Part shown: in pieces, positions 6,578 through 13,718 of the stretch
Layout: each line of letters opens with the position of its first letter
Position numbering within the stretch: position 1 is the first letter of the stretch
Assembly: GCA_023390175.1 (NCBI GenBank)
Contig: JAEWDK010000018.1
Span: forward strand, 1 to 19,325
From: Bacillota bacterium
GTDB lineage: Bacteria > Bacillota > Clostridia > Oscillospirales > Acutalibacteraceae
Direction of reading: 5' to 3'
Length of the DNA: 19,325 nucleotides
Made by a program: the position numbers and the translations under genes
The notes under the pieces: model-generated
What the model was told of the DNA's origin: nothing
Database searches by the model: none
What the model saw: the letters and a program-made list of their open reading frames with translations, nothing else

Positions 6578-7529
6578 GAGATTGCAGGAATATAAAAACT
6601 CCAGTTCTTTTTACAGCGTAATCGGGCTGTTTGTGCTGGTTGTTCTGTGCGCCCTGATTTCCAGTAACTTCAGATCTTTTGACAATATGATTACCATACT
6701 CCGTCAGGCAAGCGTTCTTCTTGTCCTCAGCACCGGGCTGACCGCAGTGCTGCTTACGGGTGAAATCGATCTTTCCGTAGGCGCTACCTCCGGCTTAATC
6801 GGCTGTTTGTGTGCGCAGCTTCTGAAAGCGGGATTTTCAATTCCGCTCGTGTTCCTGATCGGAATCGGAATGGGCGTACTGTTCGGATGCTTTAACGGCT
6901 TTCTGGTAGGAACGATAAAGCTTCCGAGCTTTGTAGCCACCTATGCAACCAACTGGGTTGCAAGCGGGCTGGCAATTATGGTTATGAACGGCGCGGTTAT
7001 TTACAACCTGCCAAAGGGGTTCACATGGTTCGGCACCGGTTATATCGCGATTTTTCCGGTCGTGGTTGTAATCGCCGCCATTATTGTGCTCCTTGCCTAT
7101 GTTTTACTGCAAAAAACAACCTTTGGCCGCGATGTCTATTCACTTGGCTCGAACGCCGATGCGGCGCGTTACTCAGCAGTACCGGTAAAAAGGACTTTGT
7201 TTCTTACCTTTGTCATGTGCAGCGTGTGCGCGGCAATCGCGGGTTTGCTGATGACCGCAAGGCTTAACGCGGCAGACACCGCGATGGGTGACGCCTACGG
7301 TTTGCAGACGGTGGCGGCCGTTGTAATCGGCGGAACTTCCATGCTGGGCGGGGAAGGCGGCGTGGGGGGAACCATCATAGGAGCGCTGATTCTCACGGTA
7401 ATTGTAAATATCATGAACCTGCTGGGCATCTCTTCTTACGCGCAGCCGATTGTTGCCGGTTTTGTTATCATTGCCATGGTTCTGTTCGATGCCTATAAGC
7501 GATACGCAAAGGAAACCGCAATCAAATAA
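6570..7529 (+). CDS. Sugar ABC transporter permease, subunit 2
   Basis: A 319-residue RbsC-family permease starting at ATG 6570, overlapping the previous stop by 8 bases, with GGAGGATT as ribosome binding site. Landmarks match those of its partner: LTAVLLTGEIDLSVGATSG, IKLPSFVATYATNWVASGL, GRDVYSLGSNADAARYSAV and AAVVIGGTSMLGGEGGVGG. It is clearly diverged from subunit 1, so this is an old paralogous pair and not a recent duplication. It is the last transporter gene. The following 54-base gap holds an inverted repeat, after which the catabolic genes begin. Confidence 0.93.
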   Translation: MNKRLQEYKNSSSFYSVIGLFVLVVLCALISSNFRSFDNMITILRQASVLLVLSTGLTAVLLTGEIDLSVGATSGLIGCLCAQLLKAGFSIPLVFLIGIGMGVLFGCFNGFLVGTIKLPSFVATYATNWVASGLAIMVMNGAVIYNLPKGFTWFGTGYIAIFPVVVVIAAIIVLLAYVLLQKTTFGRDVYSLGSNADAARYSAVPVKRTLFLTFVMCSVCAAIAGLLMTARLNAADTAMGDAYGLQTVAAVVIGGTSMLGGEGGVGGTIIGALILTVIVNIMNLLGISSYAQPIVAGFVIIAMVLFDAYKRYAKETAIK

Positions 7530-7535
7530 CGAATG

Positions 7536-7557
7536 CAATATACCTTTATATATATTG
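7536..7557. repeat. Inverted repeat between transporter and enzyme genes
   Basis: CAATATA (7536-7542) and TATATTG (7551-7557) form a 7-bp inverted repeat with an 8-base spacer, just after the second permease gene and 27 bases before the hydrolase start. It could be an RNA stem that adjusts expression between transporter and enzymes, or a protein-binding site. It has no T tract, so it is not a standard terminator. Confidence 0.35.
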
Positions 7558-7583
7558 TAAATAAATGAAAAAGGAAGATGTTA

Positions 7584-8402
7584 ATGTCAAACTTAACAAT
7601 CAGACCACTGAACACAGGATTTGTTCCAACTGTTCCGCTTCAGTACCACTACCATTTTTCGGCGGCGCCCTATCTTAAAAATATTCCCAATGCCAACGAG
7701 AAAGTTGCCCTTCCGGTATTTACTTATCTTGTTGAGGGTGGCGATAAGCTCCTTTTGGTGGATACCGGCATGTCGGACACCGAACGCGCCAACAAATATC
7801 ACCATCCGGGCTCATGGCAGGATCCGGGCCAGGATATTGAAAGCATGCTTGCGGCGGCCGGCTATAAACCGACCGATGTAGATATCGTTGTTTATACCCA
7901 CCTTCATTGGGACCATATGTTTTATATGGAGAAATTTACGAATGCGGAGATTTTTGTAAACAAGAGGGAATGGGACTTTGCAAATGACCCGATTCCGCTT
8001 TATTACAAATCATACGAAGCGCCTGAATTGGGAATCACCGCTCCGTTTAAAGGGCGCAAAGTGCACACGGTTGAAGGCGAAACCGAAATTATGCCGGGCG
8101 TAAGGGTGTTTGAATCCTTTGGACATTCCCCCGGGCATCAGTCAGTTGAAGTTGACTGCGCGGACGGCACCAGCTACATTTGCGCGGGCGATTCCATCTT
8201 TGTGCTCGGCAATTTGAACCCGGTTCCGGAGCTACACTATGATATTACACCTCCCGGCCGGTTCTACAATATTGTGGAATCCTGGAAGAGCATCGCGTAT
8301 CAAAAAGCGAGAGCGAAGGACGCCGATCATTTATTGCTCTGCCACGACATAACCATGCTCGACCGTATTAAAGCGACGCCGGTGATCGGATCGGCCAAAT
8401 AG
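7584..8402 (+). CDS. Metallo-beta-lactamase-fold hydrolase, lactonase-like
   Basis: A 272-residue MBL-fold hydrolase of the N-acyl-homoserine-lactonase-like group. ATG 7584 is preferred over ATG 7578, with AAGGA at 7571-7575. The dinuclear zinc site is complete: HLHWDH (His106, His108, Asp110, His111), a second-site His in FGHSPGH (about 181), the bridging Asp in AGDS (about 203) and His in LLCHD (about 254). The N-terminus lacks a signal peptide, so it acts in the cytoplasm. Members often open lactones or cleave esters and thioesters. In a sugar-catabolic operon, lactone opening of an imported or oxidised aldonolactone is the most economical role, but this is inference. The apionate lactonase I remember is a different fold, so this would be an analogue. 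Confidence 0.85.
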   Translation: MSNLTIRPLNTGFVPTVPLQYHYHFSAAPYLKNIPNANEKVALPVFTYLVEGGDKLLLVDTGMSDTERANKYHHPGSWQDPGQDIESMLAAAGYKPTDVDIVVYTHLHWDHMFYMEKFTNAEIFVNKREWDFANDPIPLYYKSYEAPELGITAPFKGRKVHTVEGETEIMPGVRVFESFGHSPGHQSVEVDCADGTSYICAGDSIFVLGNLNPVPELHYDITPPGRFYNIVESWKSIAYQKARAKDADHLLLCHDITMLDRIKATPVIGSAK

Positions 8403-8513
8403 AAATAAAAGGAGGCAAAGGGAAGACTGCCGCCTGAGAATACATGATGTGCGGAGGCGGAATAATACTGTCTTCGCACACACGTATCATTCGGTTAAAA
8501 GTCTTTCGCTGCG
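8403..8513 (+). promoter_or_regulatory. Structured leader before the Tm-1-like gene
   Basis: This 111-base gap contains AAAAGGAGG (8407-8415) with no start codon at the proper distance. It also has a long hairpin: TGTGCGGAGG (8448-8457) can pair with TCTTCGCACA (8471-8480), including two G-U pairs. The alternative pairing CCGCCT (8430-8435) with AGGCGG (8455-8460) is mutually exclusive with it. No T tract follows. The gene downstream has no recognisable ribosome binding site, so a translational control element is possible. A 38-codon frame from ATG 8444 overlaps the gene start but has no support. Confidence 0.35.
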
Positions 8514-9761
8514 ATGGTAAAAACAATTGCCGTAATTGCCAGCTGCGACACCAAATATAAAGAAGCTGGGTTTATACGGGAGTTTCTGGAAAGCACGGGA
8601 GTAAAAGCCCTGATTGTGGATATCGCAATCGGGCCGGGGGAATCCCACGGAGCGGATATTTCTAGGGAAAAAGTGTTCTCCGATTTTGGGATGTGCTGGG
8701 ATGATATAAAAGACCGCACCAAGGGGGAACTGATGTCACTGATTACAGAGGCCGTGAAAACCACTGTAACCGGGCTTTTTGCGGAAGGCAAAATTGACGG
8801 AATAATGGCCGTGGGCGGCCTTCAGAATACCACCGTGGCAACTGCCGCCATGCGCATGCTGCCGATTGGCTTTCCAAAGGTTATGGCCACAACCATTGCG
8901 TGCGGAAAGAAGGAGTTCGGCCCTGTTGTCGGCATGAGGGACATTGTGCTGATTCCGTCCGTTTCCGATTTTACCGGTGAAAACATTATTACAAATACCA
9001 TCATTGCAAATGCCTGTTCCTGCTGTGCGGGAATGGTGAAATATGCCGGAAAGCCGCTGCAGAAAAGCAAAAAGACCGTGGTGGGTGTTTCCCTGATGGG
9101 AATTACCAATACGGGCGCCTGTGCCGCAATCGGCGAATTGGAGCGCTGCGGGCTGGAAGCAATCGGCTTCCATACCACCGGCGTGGGCGGAATGGTAATG
9201 GAGCAGCTGGCGGAAGAAGGCTTTATCAACGGTATTTTGGACTTAACCACGCACGAAATCGTCTCGGAGTTTTTCGGCGGGGGATTTTCCTACGGCGCTG
9301 CGGAGCGCTTGGTTAAGCCGGCAAAAATGGGAATTCCCATGGTGGTGTCCGTCGGCGGTTTGGACTTTGTCGATTTTGCCAAGACGGAGTTTCCTTCCAG
9401 GATGGAAGAACGGGTTTACAACATGCACAACGCCACTTATGCACACATTAAAATTTTGCCGGACGAAGCGCAGAAGATCGGTAAAATTGTAGCAGACCGT
9501 CTGAATTTGGCCTCGGAAGGGGTTACTCTGCTTATCCCCACAAACGGAATGCGCAGGGACACAAAGCCGGGGGAAAAGCTTTTCAATAAAAACGTGGATG
9601 ATGTTTTGATTCAGACTATTACGCAGAATGTCGGTAAAAATGTAAAGGTTCGGTATTTGGAAGGGAACCTGAATGACGCGGACTGGGGTGTGCGCGCCGC
9701 ACACGCCATGATGGACGAGTTGAAAGCGAGGGGTAAGCCGGTCAGCGGTTTACCCGATTAG
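8514..9761 (+). CDS. Tm-1-like / UPF0261 family protein
   Basis: A 415-residue protein of the UPF0261 (Tm-1-like ATP-binding) family. The N-terminus TIAVIASCDTKYKEAGF corresponds to the family's nucleotide-binding start, where a T-x-D-T-K motif is usual. Glycine-rich motifs follow: IDGIMAVGGLQNTTVAT, FPKVMATTIACG, IVLIPSVSDFTGENIITNT, VGVSLMGITNTGACAA, GFHTTGVGGMVME and MVVSVGGLDFVDF. Length matches the family. Members sit in catabolic clusters, and the chemistry is not settled to my knowledge, so I assign no reaction. ATG 8514 fits the family N-terminus but has no Shine-Dalgarno sequence. The stop is directly followed by the ribosome binding site of the RuBisCO-like gene, so the two products probably act in the same step or on consecutive intermediates. 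Confidence 0.88.
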   Translation: MVKTIAVIASCDTKYKEAGFIREFLESTGVKALIVDIAIGPGESHGADISREKVFSDFGMCWDDIKDRTKGELMSLITEAVKTTVTGLFAEGKIDGIMAVGGLQNTTVATAAMRMLPIGFPKVMATTIACGKKEFGPVVGMRDIVLIPSVSDFTGENIITNTIIANACSCCAGMVKYAGKPLQKSKKTVVGVSLMGITNTGACAAIGELERCGLEAIGFHTTGVGGMVMEQLAEEGFINGILDLTTHEIVSEFFGGGFSYGAAERLVKPAKMGIPMVVSVGGLDFVDFAKTEFPSRMEERVYNMHNATYAHIKILPDEAQKIGKIVADRLNLASEGVTLLIPTNGMRRDTKPGEKLFNKNVDDVLIQTITQNVGKNVKVRYLEGNLNDADWGVRAAHAMMDELKARGKPVSGLPD

Positions 9762-9772
9762 GAGGAAATAAA

Positions 9773-11023
9773 ATGGAGTACGCGCAATATCCATATGGCC
9801 GGGCTGAAAATTTAACAGGGGATCATGTGATTGCAACTTATTTGATGTTTGGCACCGACTGCGGCAGCGCGCTGAAAAAAGCCGGCGGCTTTGCGGTGGG
9901 GCAGACCGTGGGCACATGGGTTTCCGTTCCGGGCGTTTCCGCCGGCATGGTGGAAAGTTACCAGGGAAGGGTGGTTTCCCTTTACCCCGTGGCTTATGGG
10001 GATGAAACAGTTTTTGTGCTGCGTGTCGCGTTCCCGCAGGTAAACTTTGCGGGCAGCTTTACCATAATGATGACTGCACTTGTCGGAAATGACGTTTCCA
10101 CCGCGCTGCAGACAAAGCTGATAGACCTTGAGCTTTGCGGCGATGCTTCACGCTCGTTTGCAGGGCCCAAAAAGGGAATTGACGAACTGCGGAAGCTGAC
10201 CGGTGTGTATCAACGCCCCATCGTGCTCAATATGATTAAGCCATGCACGGGCTTTACCCCCGCGGAGGGCGCAAAGCTGTTTTACGCTTCGGCCTGTGGC
10301 GGAATTGACCTGATTAAGGATGATGAGCTTTTGGGCAGCCCATCCTACAGCCAGGTGGCCGAGCGTGTTTCCGCCTATCAGCAGGCGGGCGAAAGCGCGT
10401 ATGAGCTTACGGGCAAAAGAACGGTTTACATGGCAAATATTTCAGGTTCGCCGCGAAAAATGCGCGATAACGCAAAAGCCGCCATGCAGGCGGGCGCGAA
10501 GGCGTGCTTGATTAACTTTGTATTCGGCGGATTGGACGCGCTGGCTGAAATCAGCGAGGAATTCGGCGACAGCCTGTTCATCATGGCACATTATGCCGGC
10601 GCGGGGGTTATGAACTGGGCCCGCGGGGGAATTGCAAACCCCGTGCTTTTGGGCTTGCTTCCCCGTTTGGCAGGCGCTCATGCCGTAATGACAATGTACC
10701 CGAATCAGCAGGATTCAGCCGCTCTGTTTGACTTTTATCAGACTGTGCAGTCACAGAATCTGCCGCTGAAAGGCATCCGCCCGCTGGTAACGGCTGTGGG
10801 CGGCGGTATTACTCCGGTTAATCAGGAAAAGCTGCAGAAAGAACTCGGCAGCGACATCATTATCGGTATCGGCGGAGCTGTTCAGGGTCACCCGATGGGC
10901 ACCACGGAAGGCGCGCGGGCCGCAATGGCTGCGGTGGAAGCATCGGCAAAAGGCATTCCGCTGGAAACAGCGGCCGAAACCTGCGAAGGGCTGCGGGTGG
11001 CCCTCGAATCCTGGAACAAATAA
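9773..11023 (+). CDS. RuBisCO-like protein (form IV type)
   Basis: A 416-residue RuBisCO large-subunit homologue with an N-terminal domain (about 1-130) and a TIM-barrel domain. ATG 9773 follows AGGAGG with ideal spacing. The carbamylation/metal motif is intact: IKDDE, giving Lys182, Asp184 and Glu185, which correspond to RuBisCO Lys201, Asp203 and Glu204. Lys156 in MIKPCTGF corresponds to Lys175 (spacing of 26 residues identical), but the Lys177 position is Cys158. His273 in MAHYAG is near His294. The loop-6 region after RLAGAHAV (about 306-315) has no Lys334 equivalent. Phosphate-binding glycines (AVGGGITP, IIGIGGAVQG) remain. It is therefore not a CO2-fixing RuBisCO. Known RuBisCO-like roles include enolisation in methionine salvage, and decarboxylation or transcarboxylation of 3-oxo-isoapionate phosphate. 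The sugar context favours the second type. Confidence 0.93.
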   Translation: MEYAQYPYGRAENLTGDHVIATYLMFGTDCGSALKKAGGFAVGQTVGTWVSVPGVSAGMVESYQGRVVSLYPVAYGDETVFVLRVAFPQVNFAGSFTIMMTALVGNDVSTALQTKLIDLELCGDASRSFAGPKKGIDELRKLTGVYQRPIVLNMIKPCTGFTPAEGAKLFYASACGGIDLIKDDELLGSPSYSQVAERVSAYQQAGESAYELTGKRTVYMANISGSPRKMRDNAKAAMQAGAKACLINFVFGGLDALAEISEEFGDSLFIMAHYAGAGVMNWARGGIANPVLLGLLPRLAGAHAVMTMYPNQQDSAALFDFYQTVQSQNLPLKGIRPLVTAVGGGITPVNQEKLQKELGSDIIIGIGGAVQGHPMGTTEGARAAMAAVEASAKGIPLETAAETCEGLRVALESWNK

Positions 11024-11055
11024 AAGCTGCAGCACATGAAAGGAAGTGCATTCGT

Positions 11056-11514
11056 TTGAAAACAATCGTCATCGGGTGTGACAACGCGGCGGTTTTGATG
11101 AAAAACATGCTGGTTGATTTTTTAAGGGAGAAGGGTGTAACGGTGGAAGATGTCGGCTGCGATTCAGCTGACGACCCTACCTATTACCCCAATATAGCGG
11201 AACGCGTGTGCAATAAAATTATTGACAGCGGGTATGAAAAGGATGGAATGCTGATCTGCGGCACCGGCATCGGCATGGCGATGACAGCAAATAAATTCAA
11301 AGGAATCCGTGCGGCGGTGTGCCATGACAATTATTCGGCGGAACGTTCCAGACTGAGCAATAACGCGAATGTGCTTTGCATGGGCGAGCGTGTTATCGGG
11401 CATGAACTTGCCAAAAAGATAGCGGGTGAATGGATTACTCTTTCTTTCAAGGACGGTGGGTCAACCCCCAAAGTAAATGCGATTTTGGAGATAGAAAGGA
11501 AGAACATGAAATAG
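11056..11514 (+). CDS. RpiB-family sugar-phosphate isomerase
   Basis: A 152-residue RpiB/LacAB-family aldose-ketose isomerase starting at TTG 11056, with AGGAAG at 11041-11046. The catalytic Cys68 lies in ICGTGIGMAM, and the C-terminal signature SAERSRLSNNANVLCMG is present. The usual GxDHA motif near the N-terminus reads GCDNAA, so the His is Asn10, a change that fits a substrate other than ribose 5-phosphate. Members paired with a TIM homologue convert D-erythrulose 4-phosphate to D-erythrose 4-phosphate in erythritol and apionate catabolism (the EryI/DerI role). The next gene is exactly such a TIM homologue, which starts one base after this stop. The family call is firm; the substrate is inference. 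Confidence 0.92.
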   Translation: MKTIVIGCDNAAVLMKNMLVDFLREKGVTVEDVGCDSADDPTYYPNIAERVCNKIIDSGYEKDGMLICGTGIGMAMTANKFKGIRAAVCHDNYSAERSRLSNNANVLCMGERVIGHELAKKIAGEWITLSFKDGGSTPKVNAILEIERKNMK

Positions 11515-11515
11515 C

Positions 11516-12316
11516 ATGGCAAAATTAGACAAGCTTTATCTTGGCACGAATACAAAGATGTACAAGACCATAGCGGATACGCTTGACTTTCTTACCGGGC
11601 TAAACAGCCTTACCGCCGACATTGACCGTACAAAACTGGAGCTGTTTGTCATACCGTCCTTTACCGCGCTTGAATCGGCCGGGAAATGTGCTCCGGCCGA
11701 TCAAATCAGCCTTGGCGCGCAGAACATGTGCTGGGAGGACAGCGGGCAGTTCACGGGCGAAATTTCACCGCTGATGCTGAAAGAAGTGGGTGTCAAAATT
11801 GCGGAAATCGGTCATTCCGAGCGCAGGCATGTGATGGGGGAAACCGATTCGGAGGAAAATAAAAAAGTTTTGGCCGCCCTGCGCCACGGCTTTACGCCGT
11901 TGCTTTGCGTGGGGGAAACAGGGGAGCAAAAAAAGCTCGGCCTGGCGGACGAGGTGATCCGCACGCAGCTGAAGGCAGGCTTATACGGTGCCGCACTCCG
12001 GAATACGGATAATCTTTGGGTAGCCTACGAGCCCGTGTGGGCCATCGGTGTGAACGGTACGCCGGCCGGCAAGGAATATGCGGACGAAAAGCACGCCGTC
12101 ATAAAAAGCACACTGATTGAACTGTTCGGTAAAGAAATCGGCGGCGACATTCCCGTCCTTTACGGGGGCAGCGTCAATAATGACAACGCGGAGGAGCTTA
12201 TTGCCATGCCGCATATTGACGGCCTGTTTATCGGAAGAAGCGCGTGGGACGCAGAAAACTTCAATAAAATTATCCGCAGCGTTCTGCCTTTGTTTTTCAG
12301 CCGAAAGAAAAAATAA
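11516..12316 (+). CDS. Triosephosphate isomerase-family enzyme, possible tetrulose-phosphate isomerase
   Basis: A 266-residue TIM-barrel isomerase with the full catalytic set: Asn12 and Lys14 (GTNTKMYKT), His100 (IGHSERR), Glu172 (AYEPVWAIG) and the phosphate loop YGGSVNN. The N-terminal motif is GTNTKM, where glycolytic TIM has GNWKM. The C-terminus is also extended and basic (FFSRKKK). It lies in a catabolic operon immediately after an RpiB homologue, separated by one base. This matches the EryH/LerI type, which interconverts L-erythrulose 1-phosphate and D-erythrulose 4-phosphate. A duplicated glycolytic TIM is the alternative. ATG 11516 has AAAGGAAG about 13 bases upstream, a little far but acceptable. 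Confidence 0.92.
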   Translation: MAKLDKLYLGTNTKMYKTIADTLDFLTGLNSLTADIDRTKLELFVIPSFTALESAGKCAPADQISLGAQNMCWEDSGQFTGEISPLMLKEVGVKIAEIGHSERRHVMGETDSEENKKVLAALRHGFTPLLCVGETGEQKKLGLADEVIRTQLKAGLYGAALRNTDNLWVAYEPVWAIGVNGTPAGKEYADEKHAVIKSTLIELFGKEIGGDIPVLYGGSVNNDNAEELIAMPHIDGLFIGRSAWDAENFNKIIRSVLPLFFSRKKK

Positions 12317-12332
12317 GGAAAGAGGAGTTTAT

Positions 12333-12935
12333 ATGAATGACCTGCAAAAAATAAGGGAGCAGCTTGTGCTGGCGTCTAAACGCGCCTATCGCAGGGGAAT
12401 ACAGACCGGCAGCGGCGGCAACATCAGCGCCAGAGTACCGGGGAAGGACCTTATGATTGTAAAGGCAAGCGGAAGTTCTTTTGAGGACAGCACGGAGGAT
12501 GGGTTCCTGATTACGGATTTTGACGGTAATTTGGTGGAGGGAACCGGAAAACCGACCCGTGAGGCGCTTTTGCATGGTTACCTTTACCGTATATGCCCCC
12601 AGGTGGATTCCGTCATCCACTGCCATTCCCCCTACTGCATCGGGTGGGCTTCCACGGGCAAAGACCTGCCCCGCGTCACATGGCACGCAAAGTTGAAGCT
12701 GTGCGCGGACATTCCCACAATTGACGTTCCCGCCGCGGTGGTAAAACCGGAATTTTTTCCGCTTGTAAAAAAGGCTTACGACAAGCATCCGGAACTTCCG
12801 GCCTTCCTGCTGGTGGACCACGGCGTTGTGGCGGTCGCGAAGGACCCCATCAATGCGGAGCATACCGCAGAGCTGATTGAAGAAACCGCCCAAGTTGCTT
12901 TTTTAGAAGCAATTGCAAAAAAAGTAGCGTTGTAA
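12333..12935 (+). CDS. Class II aldolase/adducin family protein
   Basis: A 200-residue zinc-dependent aldolase-family enzyme. ATG 12333 follows AGAGGAG. The zinc ligands are His96 and His98 (VIHCHSPYC) and His163 (LVDHGVV), with the catalytic acid Glu77 in PTREALLHG. The phosphate/oxyanion loop is TGSGGNISAR near residue 26. Relatives include fuculose- and rhamnulose-1-phosphate aldolases, ribulose-5-phosphate 4-epimerase and the 3-oxo-tetronate 4-phosphate decarboxylase OtnC, which works with DUF1537 kinases. A DUF1537 kinase is encoded nearby at 17208, so a decarboxylase or aldolase acting on a phosphorylated oxo-acid is plausible. The operon would then have two possible C-C bond-cleaving enzymes, this one and the RuBisCO-like protein. 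Confidence 0.9.
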   Translation: MNDLQKIREQLVLASKRAYRRGIQTGSGGNISARVPGKDLMIVKASGSSFEDSTEDGFLITDFDGNLVEGTGKPTREALLHGYLYRICPQVDSVIHCHSPYCIGWASTGKDLPRVTWHAKLKLCADIPTIDVPAAVVKPEFFPLVKKAYDKHPELPAFLLVDHGVVAVAKDPINAEHTAELIEETAQVAFLEAIAKKVAL

Positions 12936-12941
12936 TATAAT
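12913..12941 (+). promoter_or_regulatory. Internal promoter for the GntR regulator
   Basis: TTGCAA (12913-12918) in the 3' end of the aldolase gene is followed after 17 bases by a perfect TATAAT (12936-12941), leaving about 60 bases of leader to the regulator gene. It would allow the regulator to be made when the main operon is off. Confidence 0.55.
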
Positions 12942-13013
12942 TAAAGAAATAATTTACAGCATACGGAAAAGGGTAGCATCGGTGCAAAATGTACAGTAAA
13001 TGGAGTGCGGATT

Positions 13014-13718
13014 ATGGATAATGAATCTTTAAAAATTCAGCATCAAAGGGTTGCGGATCTTGTCCTGGAACAGCTTATGGATTGGATTATGGACGGTAAA
13101 ATACACATGGGTCAAAAGCTGAACACCGAGGAGCTCGCACAGCGGCTCGGTGTGAGCCGGATGCCGGTTCGGGAGGCGCTTAAGACTTTGGAAAAACAGG
13201 GGATAGCCGAATCGGTTCCCTATGTCGGTTCCCGTGTTGTAAAGCTGACAAAAAGCGATGTGCGCCAAATTTATATTATGCGAAAAGCGCTGGAGCCGGT
13301 CGCCGCTTATTACACATGCCAGAAAATCACCAAAGCTGATATTGAAAAAATTGAAAAGATTCAGGAAAATCTGGAAACCGAGATGCAAAAGGAACACCCG
13401 AGTGCAAAACAGATTTATATTTATAACAGAGAATTCCATTTCGCCATTTATGACATTTGCGGACTCAACAAGCTGTGTGATACCATTAAAATGCTGTGGG
13501 ACAATCTTGCGTTTTACAAGCTGATCTACGGGCTGACCTATGTAAGCGACAGCAAAGCCGCTAATAAAATGATTGAGGAACACCGGGGCTACATCAGCGC
13601 TTTAAAGGCAGGCGACTGCGATTTACTGCAGAAAAAGCTCAGTGACAGTCTTGACAAGCATCAAAGCGACGTACCCTATAAAGTATCCACATACATAGAC
13701 GACTGCATTGACGATTAA
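13014..13718 (+). CDS. GntR family regulator with FCD domain
   Basis: A 234-residue FadR-subfamily GntR regulator. ATG 13014 is chosen over GTG 13005 because TGGAG (13001-13005) is spaced 8 bases from it. The N-terminal winged helix includes LNTEELAQRLGVSRMPVRE then ALKTLEKQGIAESVPYVGS (about residues 35-75). The helical FCD effector domain follows, with metal/effector-site residues in NREFHFAIY, EEHRGYISAL and SLDKHQSD. Such proteins usually repress a catabolic operon and release DNA when they bind an organic-acid or sugar-acid intermediate. As the last gene of the cluster it is the natural candidate for controlling it, with ATTGGATCCAAT at 2887 as a possible target. Confidence 0.93.
   Translation: MDNESLKIQHQRVADLVLEQLMDWIMDGKIHMGQKLNTEELAQRLGVSRMPVREALKTLEKQGIAESVPYVGSRVVKLTKSDVRQIYIMRKALEPVAAYYTCQKITKADIEKIEKIQENLETEMQKEHPSAKQIYIYNREFHFAIYDICGLNKLCDTIKMLWDNLAFYKLIYGLTYVSDSKAANKMIEEHRGYISALKAGDCDLLQKKLSDSLDKHQSDVPYKVSTYIDDCIDD

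Noticed and set aside
8444..8560. 38-codon frame with a Cys-x-x-Cys motif overlapping the UPF0261 start
   Set aside because: It lacks a ribosome binding site, and most of its Cys-containing end overlaps the downstream gene in another frame.
9773..11023. A genuine CO2-fixing RuBisCO
   Set aside because: The equivalents of Lys177 and the loop-6 lysine are missing, and no phosphoribulokinase or other carbon-fixation gene is present in the window.
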